Assembly: GCA_934047225.1 (NCBI GenBank)
Contig: OW203990.1
Span: 30,235,045 to 30,299,044 of the forward strand
DNA length: 64,000 nt
Reading direction: 5' to 3'
Source of the DNA: Ypsolopha sequella
Taxonomy: Eukaryota > Arthropoda > Insecta > Lepidoptera > Ypsolophidae
Below the pieces are notes generated by a model. It was given only the letters and a program-made list of their open reading frames with translations. It was not told the origin of the DNA and did no database searches. Shown here piece by piece: positions 45,451 to 55,282 of the stretch. The translations under genes and the position numbers were made by a program. How positions within the stretch are numbered: the stretch's first letter is position 1; each line of letters opens with the position of its first letter.

Positions 45451-47588
45451 CAAATGAGAAGATTTGCCGTATTGTTACTAAATTACAAATAAGAAGATTT
45501 GCCGTATTGTTACTAAATTACAAATGAGAAGATTTGCCGTATTGTTACTAAATTACAAATAAGAAGATTTGCCGTATTGTTACTAAATTACAAATGAGAA
45601 GATTTGCCGTATTGTTACTAAATTACAAATAAGAAGATTTGCCGTATTGTTACTAAATTACAAATGAGAAGATTTGCCGTATTGTTACTAAATTACAAAT
45701 GAGAAGATTTGCCGTATTGTTACTAAATTACAAATGAGAAGATTTGCCGTATTGTTACTAAATTACAAATGAGAAGATTTGCCGTATTGTTACTAAATTA
45801 CAAATAAGAAGATTTGCCGTATTGTTACTAAATTACAAATGAGAAGATTTGCCGTATTGTTACTAAATTACAAATGAGAAGATTTGCCGTATTGTTACTA
45901 AATTACAAATAAGAAGATTTGCCGTATTGTTACTAAATTACAAATGAGAAGATTTGCCGTATTGTTACTAAATTACAAATGAGAAGATTTGCCGTATTGT
46001 TACTAAATTACAAATGAGAAGATTTGCCGTATTGTTACTAAATTACAAATAAGAAGATTTGCCGTATTGTTACTAAATTAAAAATGAGAAGATTTGCCGT
46101 ATTGTTACTAAATTACAAATGAGAAGATTTGCCGTATTGTTACTAAATTACAAATAAGAAGATTTGCCGTATTGTTACTAAATTACAAATGAGAAGATTT
46201 GCCGTATTGTTACTAAATTACAAATAAGAAGATTTGCCGTATTGTTACTAAATTACAAATGAGAAGATTTGCCGTATTGTTACTAAATTACAAATAAGAA
46301 GATTTGCCGTATTGTTACTAAATTACAAATAGGAAGATTTGCCGTATTGTTACTAAATTACAAATAAGAAGATTTGCCGTATTGTTACTAAATTACAAAT
46401 AAGAAGATTTGCCGTATTGTTACTAAATTACAAATAAGAAGATTTGCCGTATTGTTACTAAATTACAAATAAGAAGATTTGCCGTATTGTTACTAAATTA
46501 CAAATAAGAAGATTTGCCGTATTGTTACTAATTTACAAATAAGAAGATTTGCCGTATTGTTACTAAATTACAAATAAGAAGATTTGCCGTATTGTTACTA
46601 AATTACAAATAAGAAGATTTGCCGTATTGTTACTAAATTACAAATAAGAAGATTTGCCGTATTGTTACTAAATTACAAATGAGAAGATTTGCCGTATTGT
46701 TACTAAATTACAAATGAGAAGATTTGCCGTATTGTTACTAAATTACAAATAAGAAGATTTGCCGTATTGTTACTAAATTAAAAATGAGAAGATTTGCCGT
46801 ATTGTTACTAAATTACAAATGAGAAGATTTGCCGTATTGTTACTAAATTACAAATAAGAAGATTTGCCGTATTGTTACTAAATTACAAATGAGAAGATTT
46901 GCCGTATTGTTACTAAATTACAAATAAGAAGATTTGCCGTATTGTTACTAAATTACAAATGAGAAGATTTGCCGTATTGTTACTAAATTACAAATAAGAA
47001 GATTTGCCGTATTGTTACTAAATTACAAATAGGAAGATTTGCCGTATTGTTACTAAATTACAAATAAGAAGATTTGCCGTATTGTTACTAAATTACAAAT
47101 AAGAAGATTTGCCGTATTGTTACTAAATTACAAATAAGAAGATTTGCCGTATTGTTACTAAATTACAAATAAGAAGATTTGCCGTATTGTTACTAAATTA
47201 CAAATAAGAAGATTTGCCGTATTGTTACTAATTTACAAATAAGAAGATTTGCCGTATTGTTACTAAATTACAAATAAGAAGATTTGCCGTATTGTTACTA
47301 AATTACAAATAAGAAGATTTGCCGTATTGTTACTAAATTACAAATAAGAAGATTTGCCGTATTGTTACTAAATTACAAATAAGAAGATTTGCCGTATTGT
47401 TACTAAATTACAAATAAGAAGATTTGCCGTATTGTTACTAATTTACAAATAAGAAGATTTGCCGTATTGTTACTAAATTACAAATAAGAAGATTTGCCGT
47501 ATTGTTACTAATTTACAAATAAGAAGATTTGCCGTATTGTTACTAAATTACAAATAAGAAGATTTGCCGTATTGTTACTAAATTACAA
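45451..47588. repeat. 35-bp tandem array (~61 units) with 700-bp higher-order repeat
   Basis: The unit GAGAAGATTTGCCGTATTGT plus TACTAAATTACAAAT repeats every 35 bp. Variant sites are GAG/AAG/AGG at the start, TACAAAT/TAAAAAT and AAATTA/AATTTA. Rare variants recur exactly 700 bp (20 units) apart: TAAAAATGAG at ~46080 and ~46780, AGGAAG at 46331 and 47031, AATTTAC at ~46530 and ~47230. A 20-unit block has therefore been duplicated. The right end is an A-run. Confidence 0.95.
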
Positions 47589-47990
47589 AAAAAAAAAATA
47601 TTAATTGACAGTATCATTGTTTTCTCCATACAAAAAATAATTCAATATTTTTTTTCTCAGAAAGTAATGCATAAACTTTACCAGTAAAAGGGTTTTTTTA
47701 ATAGCGTCAGCAGTATATCACAAAAAAAGTACAGTTATTAAACCTTTTAATTAAATATTTTTAAGTGCCTGTAGTTTCCAAAGCTCATATTTTCTAATTA
47801 GGGCACCTTTTCGCAGGATGGAATCATGCTGTGTACAAATCTATCTAAACCTTTTCGTTTCCCTTTCTTATCGAAATAGATTGTTATTATTACAATTTCC
47901 TTCAACTCTTACTCTCATAGTCTTCTACCACTTTAAACTTTTACTTTTTTATATTTTTAGTTAAACTTTAAATTCACCAAATTTCAATTT
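47589..47990. other. AT-rich intron, no gene seen
   Basis: A poly-A-like junction with the 35-bp array is followed by AT-rich sequence without recognised frames. Confidence 0.5.
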
Positions 47991-48260
47991 TTATTCAAAC
48001 GATGGCCAGAACTCCAATTTTCTCCTAAAGCTCCGTTTAACCGTTTCAAAGGAGGAGGAGAGGGGTATAGTTATAGAATTGATAAACATAGAAAAAAGTA
48101 GAGGAGAAAGAACGCCACCCTGTGGGACGCCGGCCGTAAAATTACACCAATTAGATTTGGAGGTATCTATTTTTAACCGACTTCTAAAAAGGAGAAGGTT
48201 CTCAATTCGACTGTATTTTTTAACCAACTTCAAAAAAGGAGGAAGTTCTCAATACGACTA
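47991..48260 (-). pseudogene. Non-LTR RT fragment with tandem AACCGACTTC repeats
   Basis: On the minus strand SNWCNFTAGVPQGGVLSPLL continues FSMFINSI, the RT motif-4 region, related to the copy at 20960-21050. It ends with unrelated coding. On its right two diverged copies of AACCGACTTCTAAAAAGGAG lie in tandem (48176-48260), a repeat common in Lepidoptera. Confidence 0.75.
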
Positions 48261-48299
48261 CCATAATGGAACACAGAATCACTTGGCAGCATGGTTTCG

Positions 48300-48475
48300 T
48301 CATGAGGGTGGTGACAAGCCACGGCCGAAGGCTACATCCATCCAACAGCCTGTGTTCGTCATGAGGGTGGTGACAAGCCACGGCCGAAGGCTACATCCAT
48401 CCAACAGCCTGTGTTCGTCATGAGGGTGGTGACAAGCCACGGCCGAAGGCTACATCCATCCAACAGCCTGTGTTC
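48300..48475. repeat. 59-bp tandem repeat, 3 copies
   Basis: CATGAGGGTGGTGACAAGCC starts at about 48301, 48360 and 48419. The last copy runs into a retro-element 3' fragment. Confidence 0.92.
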
Positions 48476-48660
48476 ATCCACTGCTGGACACAGGCCTCTC
48501 CAATATTTCGCCACTCTTTGCGGTCCTGCGTCATCCTCATCCAGCCGCTTGCCGCAACGTACATCAGGTCGTCGGTCCAGGGGGCACAAGGTCAGCCTAC
48601 GCTACGCTTTGCTGTACGTGGTCTCCATTCGACTTCGCCGAGGCTTACCGCTGGTAAATA
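48476..48660 (-). pseudogene. Retroelement 3'-end fragment (RT C-terminal tail type)
   Basis: ACAGGCCTCTCCAATATTTC and CGCCACTCTTTGCGGTCCTG resemble a repeated lepidopteran retroelement tail. A related piece (GTAGGCCTTTCCAAGATGTC…) is at 49715-49770. On the minus strand it reads RLDEDDAGPQRVAKYWRGLC. It is short and frame-broken. Confidence 0.5.
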
Positions 48661-48937
48661 GGTGCCTAAGTCGTCTCTAAAGACGGGGCTATAATCTTAT
48701 GGCCCTCAATACTACAGAGATATATATCATTGGTAGGGTAGGTATACCTTTTATAATCTCTTAGTCGCTTTGTACGACATCCACGAGAAGAGATGGAGTG
48801 ACAATATGAAATGAAGCTTGCTGGCTCCCGAGGAACGTGTGTGAAGCAGAAGCACTGAACACATATGAGAAGTCAGGTTGTACATTTACGTAATTCGCTC
48901 GTGGTGACGCTCGTCACGAACATACAATAATGTGTAC
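48661..48937. other. Intron, no gene seen
   Basis: Short sequence between retro fragments and the myosin exon; nothing recognised. Confidence 0.5.
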
Positions 48938-49551
48938 GTACTGGAAGTGTGTGGGCGGAAGCACCAGCAGCCGGCGGTCCCGGCGGCGCTGCAGCCGCGC
49001 CAGCAGCACCACGTCGTTCTCGCCACGCGCACTGCTCGCCTGCAGCGAACCCAGCACGCTGTCCGGCCCCGCGTCCAGCAGCTCGGCGAGGTGGTCGTGC
49101 TCGGTGTAAGGCAGGGAGCGCCACGCGAGCCCCTCGCGCACGTACTCGTCCTGCTCGCGGCGCAACGTGGCGGCGGTCACCGCAGCCTGCACTCGCTCCG
49201 CGCAGTAGTTGATGAGCAGCCGCTCGAGAGCGTTGTGCGCCAGCGACTCGAACCCGTACGCGTCAAGGATGCCAAGCTGCGCCGCGCGCCCCCCCTCTCC
49301 CCGCAGCGCCGCGTTGCACGCGCCCACCAGCCACGTGAAGAGGCGTGCGTACACAGCGCACAGCACGCGGTCCCGCAGCGCACGCGCCCATTCGGCGCTT
49401 CCCTCGCCCGCCTCGCCTCGCTCGTCCCCCGACTCGTCCTCGGCATGATCGGGCGTGTGCGCAGGCGCATCGAGGTCCGGCGGTGACGCGCCCAGCGCAC
49501 GCAGCAGCGCGCCCGCATCCACGCCCACCAGCGCGCACGCCTCCCACACCT
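48938..49551 (-). CDS. Myosin I exon, switch II and motor core
   Basis: This 614-nt exon is the largest. It opens with VWEACALVGVDAGALLRALG (the E-E-A…L-G-V loop region), then a Pro/Glu/Asp-rich insert (DHAEDESGDERGEAGEGSAE), RDRVLCAVYARLFTWLVGAC, the switch II motif LGILDAYGFESLAHNALERL, LINYCAERVQ and EQDEYVREGLAWRSLPY. Class I motors usually have D-I-Y/F-G-F-E; here the second residue is Ala (DAYGFE), while D, G, F and E are kept. It starts with two bases completing a Glu codon and ends on a codon boundary (…HFQY). The acceptor is GACAG and the donor GTACAC. Confidence 0.95.
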
Positions 49552-49689
49552 CTGTCGGAACCCACACACACAATTCGGTGTAGCAAACTGCTATGTGTAC
49601 ATTTGAAGGGAAGAAGTCAGCATATTTGTTTGTTGTGAAAAAAAAACTTTTCATAACGCCAATATGATGCGCAAGAGTTTGATTTGTTA

Positions 49690-49795
49690 CCCATCTATGC
49701 ATCAGCTTGTCTTCGTTCACTGCTGAACGTAGGCCTTTCCAAGATGTCGCCACTGTTGGCGGTCTTCCTGTAAGAAATGCCCATACTCACACACG
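49690..49795 (-). repeat. Retroelement 3'-end fragment
   Basis: TGCTGAACGTAGGCCTTTCC and GTCGCCACTGTTGGCGGTCT are a diverged copy of the tail at 48480-48530. It has no intact frame. Confidence 0.5.
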
Positions 49796-49844
49796 CGCGC
49801 TGCCGAAACCCTCGCACTAGTGACGCCGATTTGTTATTTATTAA

Positions 49845-49930
49845 GGTTAAAAGTCAGTCGCTTAGCGCGAAGTGCATAACTTAACTTTGTTTTCCAAGTG
49901 AAGAAATAAAAAATTGTATTTACGATCAGT
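49845..49930. repeat. Inverted relative of the 89-bp array unit
   Basis: GTCAGTCGCTTAGCGCGAAG and TGCATAACTTAACTTTG are the reverse complement of the unit at 52121 onward, so the interval 49845-52190 is bounded by inverted repeats, possibly the ends of a degraded DNA transposon. Confidence 0.6.
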
Positions 49931-49991
49931 ATACGATCTTTTCAAAAACCAAGTTAAAATGCTGTTTTAACTTTGTTTGGACAAGATCATG

Positions 49992-50318
49992 ACTAATTGT
50001 GCATTAAACTTCAAACTAATTGTGCATTAAACTTCAAACTAATTGTGCATTAAACTTCAAACTAATTGTGCATTAAACTTCAAACTAATTGTGCATTAAA
50101 CTTCAAACTAATTGTGCATTAAACTTCAAACTAATTGTGCATTAAACTTCAAACTAATTGTGCATTAAACTTCAAACTAATTGTGCATTAAACTTCAAAC
50201 TAATTGTGCATTAAACTTCAAACTAATTGTGCATTAAACTTCAAACTAATTGTGCATTAAACTTCAAACTAATTGTGCATTAAACTTCAAACTAATTGTG
50301 CATTAAACTTCAAACTCA
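49992..50318. repeat. 23-bp tandem repeat, ~14 copies
   Basis: ACTAATTGTGCATTAAACTT followed by CAA repeats with no variants until a final ACTCATGC. Confidence 0.95.
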
Positions 50319-50339
50319 TGCTTTATAAACCTTACTAAT

Positions 50340-50590
50340 ACTGAACTATTTTGCCCCGGCCTAAATGGCGGCACATCCTTGTACGCCATAACAACTTCGA
50401 ATTGCATTAGAAAAATGCAATGCCGCTCGGCCAAAATGTATGGAAGGGCAGATTTGTTTTTAGAGATTTCCGGGTTGGCTCCGGGTCGGTAAAAGTTGTT
50501 CTATACCATTGAATGAGTGTGCTAAATATGGTTACACCTTTCTGTTACACGTTGTAGATCTATATAATGTATGTTTCTTTGAAATAAATA
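50340..50590. repeat. Interspersed repeat related to 1005-1080
   Basis: TTGTTCTATACCATTGAATG and TTACACCTTTCTGTTACACG match the left-end copy. The upstream half contains AATGGCGGCACATCC and AGATTTCCGGGTTGGCTCCG, a motif also present in variant form near 8150. Confidence 0.6.
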
Positions 50591-51035
50591 AATAACTATC
50601 AAATATTTCGAAGCAGGTCATATGTTCATGTCGGCTGACTCCTTCCACCACAGGATTCAATTATCAATGAAGAGAATGAAAAATAACATTTACGACTTCG
50701 ATGAGTTTTGCAAAGACGTCACGCGTCACGCGTCGGTGCGGCAAGGGAGGATGTAAAATAAAAGAAAATGGCGGTAGAAGGTTTTTATGAATGACAGGAC
50801 TACACAGCACAATATAAATTGTCAAGAATAACACCAAGTCCACACATAAATGACAAAATGCAGGCGGTTGTCAATAGGGTTAGTCATGATTTGACATACA
50901 AAACGGGATTTGAAAACGACCCTGTTACTGTTAGTAATAAGCAACAATATTTTAAAAACCAAGGTGCTTCCGCCACCAAAAAAGAAAACCCAACCAACAG
51001 GCATTTCTAATGAGAAAAAATGACAATTGTGTCTA
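50591..51035. other. Intron, no gene seen
   Basis: Overlapping 60-63-codon frames on both strands at 50819-51010 show no recognised domain. Confidence 0.5.
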
Positions 51036-51186
51036 TTCGGCGCTACACGACTTCACTTATTTGACAGGACTAAACTTAATTTAAGCGTTCTTTGTTTTTC
51101 TTTTCGTATCGAAAAGACAAAGGCAGAACGCTGAAAACAAGGTTAGTTCTGTCAAATAAGTTAATTTGTGTAGCGCTGAATCGACA
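51036..51186. mobile_element. Palindromic MITE, copy 2
   Basis: Ends GGCGCTACACGACTTCACTT and, inverted, GTGTAGCGCTGAATC. The arms share ACTTATTTGACAGGACTAA. The centre has the same GCGTTCTTTGTTTTTCTTTT and GTATCGAAAAGACAAAG as copy 1. Both copies have ATTCGG-like flanks. Confidence 0.87.
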
Positions 51187-51479
51187 TTAATATTTTGAAA
51201 TCGCTCCAAAACCTGATACCTGTAAATAGGATCTCATTTTGGAGAGAACTACCCACATTCAAATGAGATTATTTCATAGGAATAAGCATTCTTTTAAAAA
51301 GCTTGTACGTATTTGATTATTTATATAATAAAGTTTTGAAAACATACAATTACGTGTGTTTTTTTTTTGTATATTTATATAGATTTTCAATAAAAGTAAT
51401 TTGTTTCTTTTGTATGGAAACATGTATGAGTACACGAGAACAAAAAGCAGTAACTAAATTTTTATGCTAACAATCGTAA

Positions 51480-51760
51480 ACAGAATGGCTGCAAAATTCA
51501 AAATTCAAATTCAAAATTCAAAAAGTTTATTTTGCAAAGTAGGTATATATAATACACGTTTCACAAGTCAAATTTTAATCTTATAAAAATATATGTAATA
51601 AAATAATAAATGTACATGAACTACTTAGATTAAATGTTTTTTTTAATTTATGTAGCAATATATATACGATTAAAATTATAGGTAAAATATTATTATACAA
51701 GATGAAATCCAATCAACCGCCCGAACCCATACCGGAGACCCGGCCAGGGACCAGGAACAG
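51480..51760. repeat. Interspersed repeat, uninterrupted copy
   Basis: It starts in AATTCAAATTCAAAATTCAA and passes through GTAGCAATATATATACGATT to ATTATTATACAAGATGAAAT and CAACCGCCCGAACCCATACC. It shows what the repeat split at 19131/25405 looked like before the nested insertions. Confidence 0.75.
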
Positions 51761-52120
51761 GTTCAATGATCACCAACCGAGCCCCCAGCACGAATCCAGG
51801 CAGCCGACCAAATCCCATCCTATATACTACATAGTAATAGGTTACATATATAAATACATGCCTACCTCCGCCCTCCTTGCATCTCAATTATTAGCCGAAA
51901 TAATAAACATATTGGAATTTTAAACATAACAACAATAAATATGGATAAAACAATGTTTATATAATTTTAAATATTTATCATTTAATGGACGCGAAATGAA
52001 TATTTACAAAATGTAAATTTTCTCAAAACTCACTTCACTTGAGTTGGCTAATGGGGGCAGTATTGGAGTCAATTGCCACATACCAAAAGGTTTTTCAATT
52101 TTAACTTATAAACAAGAAAA
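51761..52120. other. AT-rich intron, no gene seen
   Basis: No recognised frame; a (73-codon) frame at 51702-51923 overlaps the repeat and is a by-product. Confidence 0.5.
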
Positions 52121-52645
52121 CAAAGTTGAGTTATGCACTTTGCTCTAAGCGACTGACGTTTAACGTTACATTGGTATTGGGTAGTTGATATGTTAAAATG
52201 TTATTAAAACAAAGTTGAGTTATGCACTTTGCTCTAAGCGACTGACGTTTAACGTTACATTGGTATTGGGTAGTTGATATGTTAAGTTGTTATTAAAACA
52301 AAGTTGAGTTATGCACTTTGCTCTAAGCGACTGACGTTTAACGTTACATTGGTATTGGGTAGTTGATATGTTAAAATGTTATTAAAACAAAGTTGAGTTA
52401 TGCACTTTGCTCTAAGCGACTGACGTTTAACGTTACATTGGTATTGGGTAGTTGATATGTTAAGTTGTTATTAAAACAAAGTTGAGTTATGCACTTTGCT
52501 CTAAGCGACTGACGTTTAACGTTACATTGGTATTGGGTAGTTGATATGTTAAGTTGTTATTGGGTAGTTGATATGTTAAGTTGTTATTGGGTAGTTGATA
52601 TGTTAAGTTGTTATTGGGTAGTTGATATGTTAAGTTGTTATTAAA
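52121..52645. repeat. 89-bp tandem array (5 units) with terminal 27-bp sub-array
   Basis: CAAAGTTGAGTTATGCACTT starts at 52121, 52210, 52299, 52388 and 52477. The unit ends alternate between GTTAAAATG and GTTAAGTTG (A,B,A,B,B), hinting at a 178-bp dimer. From about 52550 only the last 27 bp (TATTGGGTAGTTGATATGTT…) repeat four times. The array ends ~70 bp from the donor of the myosin exon at 52713. Confidence 0.93.
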
Positions 52646-52712
52646 AGCGTCGAAGCAGTTGATAACGGAACCATTTTGATGCCGAAGTTGCGCATTATAG
52701 ACGAGGACTCAC

Positions 52713-53021
52713 CGTAGTGGTGGTGCAGCCGGGTGCCGATAGTACCGTCGATGTTGTGCTCCGGCTCGAACTCGGCGTTGCCCAACTTGAGCACGAAGGC
52801 GAGCAGCCGAAAGACGGCCTGCCGCCGGGCGGCGCACACTCCCACGCGGGACATGGCCTCGCGCGTATGCGCGAAGTGCTCCATGTCGGCGGCGGCGGCG
52901 CGCGGCGCGGGCGCATGCGGCGAGCGCGGGGGCGGCGGCGTACGGCGCGGGGACGCCGCCGCGCTCCTCTCCGCCCGTAGGATACGGTAACACTCCCACG
53001 AACGCTGCAACTTGAGTCGCT
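52713..53021 (-). CDS. Myosin I exon, upper motor domain
   Basis: This 309-nt exon starts with two bases completing a Lys codon and reads RLKLQRSWECYRILRAERSA, a Pro/Ala/Arg-rich insert, then MEHFAHTREAMSRVGVCAAR and QAVFRLLAFVLKLGNAEFEP. The F…T-R-x-A-M…G-V…F-R-L-L-A-x-V-L-x-L-G-N-x-x-F pattern is the conserved upper-50K helix region. The insert of ~25 residues (PRRTPPPPRSPHAPAPRAAA) is longer than usual. The acceptor is TTGCAG and the donor GTGAGT. Confidence 0.95.
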
Positions 53022-53098
53022 CTGCAACACACGCGTACCGCCGTGAACGTCGCGCACGCACACTAGCCACTCACTCGCACTAGTTTACGTGTACTCAC

Positions 53099-53183
53099 TG
53101 AGCAGTGTGACGTCAGCGCCCGCCAGCAGCTGATACAGCACGTGGAAGTTTCTCTCTCCCTCCCACACGCTGCACACGCGCTC
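53099..53183 (-). CDS. Myosin I exon, ERNFH motif
   Basis: This 85-nt phase-0 exon encodes ERVCSVWEGERNFHVLYQLL then AGADVTLL. The G-E-R-N-F-H-x-x-Y-Q-L-L-A-G motif is near-invariant in myosins. The acceptor is TGTAG and the donor GTGAGT, leaving one base (A) that forms a Lys codon with the next exon. Confidence 0.96.
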
Positions 53184-53234
53184 CTACACACACACATATC
53201 CTATAATTATGTAATTACAATGCAAGCCATCGTT

Positions 53235-53660
53235 TTTAGGGTTCCGTAGTACCTAAAAGGTACAAAAGCAACTTTATGGTGAGACTCCGTTGTCCGTCCG
53301 TCCGTCCGTCTGTCACAGCCTTATAACTTTTGCACCGTTAAAGATAAAGACATGAAATTTGGCACAAAAAATAGCATTAATTTGCCCACATATCAAGGTG
53401 TAAAAAAAATTGAAATTGTTCATAATATTTCCAAAACAAAAGTGAGAAAAATATAAAATATTATCCTAAAAATATCAAATTGTATGAAATTGTAGATATT
53501 ATAAGCTAATTTTCAAAATATATACTTTTACTAGATTTACTGGCGCTGGTTTCGAAAAATCCTTTAAAAAAACCACAAAAATATGTATGTCCCCTCCCCT
53601 CCCCCGTATCTCCGAAGCTGGTGGACCAAAAAATATGACAAAAATCACGGAAATATGTGT
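53235..53660. repeat. Lepidoptera-type interspersed repeat
   Basis: AGGGTTCCGTAGTACCTAAA, CCGTCCGTCCGTCCGTCTGT and AAAGACATGAAATTTGGCAC mark the abundant GGTTCCGTA family seen also at 35641 and 56725. Confidence 0.75.
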
Positions 53661-53671
53661 TTACGTAAAGA

Positions 53672-53866
53672 TTACTTGCTTAAGGGCATGGGCAGTGCGT
53701 TCCACAGTCTGACAGCCTGACTTGCCAAACGTTGAAGAATGTGTTGTGATATGTACTCAAAACGGGTACGAACTGACGAATATGGAACTGACGACGGAAA
53801 CGGACATGGTGACCAGGGTTTGACGCTGGGACTGAAAGGTGGAAACGGGATCTCCTCAACGGACAA
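53672..53866 (-). pseudogene. Non-LTR RT C-terminal tail fragment
   Basis: The minus-strand frame ends QRLASQAVRLWNALPMPLSK, matching the A-x-R-L-W-N-x-L-P tail of Jockey-like RTs (compare AIRLWNGLPVRI near 22760). Nothing upstream of the RT remains. Confidence 0.65.
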
Positions 53867-53967
53867 CAGCAGACCCTTCTAGTTAGGGCTTATTTGATTG
53901 GTCTTGATTAGTAATTTGGCAAAATATGGTCACCAGGGTCTGATAATCCTGAATAATGATGATCTGA

Positions 53968-53986
53968 TCATCATCATCACCATCAC

Positions 53987-54029
<43 letters not shown>

Positions 54030-54232
54030 GTCATCGTCATCGTCACCGTCATCGTCACCGTCACCGTCATCGTCATCGTCACCGTCATCGTCATCGTCAC
54101 CGTCACCGTCACCGTCACCGTCATCGTCATCGTCACCGTCATCGTCATCGTCATCGTCATCGTCACCGTCACCGTCATCGTCATCGTCACCGTCACCGTC
54201 ACCGTCATCGTCATCGTCACCGTCACCGTCAC

Positions 54233-54273
<41 letters not shown>

Positions 54274-54368
54274 CCGTCACCGTCACCGTCACCGTCATCG
54301 TCATCGTCATCGTCATCGTCACCGTCACCGTCACCGTCATCGTCATCGTCATCGTCATCATCATCATT

Positions 54369-54445
<77 letters not shown>

Positions 54446-54447
54446 AG

Positions 54448-54540
<93 letters not shown>

Positions 54541-54541
54541 G
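53968..54541. repeat. Trinucleotide (ATC/GTC) microsatellite, ~570 bp
   Basis: A pure ATC run surrounds a central block where ATC, GTC and CGT-type variants (TCATCGTCACCG…) alternate. Frames of Ile/Val/Thr on one strand and Met/Thr on the other are artefacts. Confidence 0.97.
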
Positions 54542-54570
54542 GGTTTTCAATATATGCTTAAGTTATTTAC

Positions 54571-54584
54571 CTTTTCAAGTAGGT
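54571..54584 (-). CDS. Myosin I 14-nt microexon (YLLEK)
   Basis: The minus-strand bases ATGCAG|ACCTACTTGAAAAG|GTAAAT carry perfect AG and GT signals. With the single T left by the exon ending at 57756, the read is TAC-CTA-CTT-GAA-AAG: Tyr-Leu-Leu-Glu-Lys. This supplies the invariant Y-L-L-E-K between GGHITH and ERVC…GERNFH, which no other sequence in the intron was seen to provide. Phase in and out is exact. The site lies 30 bp from the trinucleotide microsatellite. Confidence is limited only by its length. Confidence 0.88.
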
Positions 54585-54635
54585 CTGCATGAAAAATAAT
54601 AGTAATATTATAATATTAGTTACTATAACAATAGC

Positions 54636-54690
54636 TGTTTGTATTGTGTACAATATTGATACAGACACAACAATTGTACACAATACAAAC
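54636..54690. repeat. Short perfect palindrome
   Basis: GTTTGTATTGTGTACAAT and its reverse complement ATTGTACACAATACAAAC flank a ~18-nt loop. Confidence 0.85.
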
Positions 54691-54838
54691 AACGGTAAAT
54701 ACAAAACAGAGTTGACCAACTACAAGTAAACAGAAACAAATATATAAAAGATGGCATAAACTTAAAAAACAAACTCACACTTTATTTATCGGTCGTTTTA
54801 GTCCAAAGTTCGACTTGTAAGACGGCGGATGCTTTTTC

Positions 54839-55042
54839 GTGGGGACAGTATCGTCACAGAAGCCAGCAAGCATAATAAAAGAAATTATTGTCGCTGTTCA
54901 AGCAACTGGCTATAAAGTAATAGCCACCGTTTGTGATCAAGGACCTACCAATATGGGAGCAATGAAAATTTTAAAGATGGGTCAGTCACCTGAAGAGACC
55001 TCGTTTTTAATTTATAGTGCATGTTCTAAGTTAGATTTATAG
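54839..55042 (+). pseudogene. P-element/THAP-type transposase fragment
   Basis: The frame reads KPASIIKEIIVAVQATGYKV then IATVCDQGPTNMGAMKILKM. The V-x-x-V-x-C-D-Q-G-x-x-N strand is characteristic of P-element-like transposases and THAP9 relatives (RNase H fold). The rest of the gene is missing: the frame runs straight into the 25-bp tandem repeat and stops. Confidence 0.72.
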
Positions 55043-55282
55043 TGCATGTTCTAAGTTAGATTTATAGTGCATGTTCTAAGTTAGATTTATAGTGCATGTT
55101 CTAAGTTAGATTTATAGTGCATGTTCTAAGTTAGATTTATAGTGCATGTTCTAAGTTATATTTATAGTGCATGTTCTAAGTTAGATTTATAGTGCATGTT
55201 CTAAGTTAGATTTATAGTGCATGTTCTAAGTTAAATTTATAGTGCATGTTCTAAGTTAGATTTATAGTGCATGTTCTAAGTT
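55011..55282. repeat. 25-bp tandem repeat, ~11 copies
   Basis: TTTATAGTGCATGTTCTAAG plus TTAGA recurs every 25 bp, with TTATA and TTAAA variants. The first unit is in frame with the P-element-like fragment. Confidence 0.93.

Noticed and set aside
48932..49638. Several Arg/Pro/Ala-rich frames opposite or out of frame with the myosin exon
   Set aside because: High GC removes stop codons in all frames; only the 49551-48938 frame matches the motor domain and is phase-compatible with neighbours. The same applies around 9646, 14656, 15375, 15845, 17818, 18494, 52713 and 57888.
53898..54599. Long Ile/Val and Met/Thr frames on both strands
   Set aside because: Translations of the ATC/GTC microsatellite. 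The only real coding found here is the 14-nt myosin microexon at 54571-54584, in a different frame and strand.
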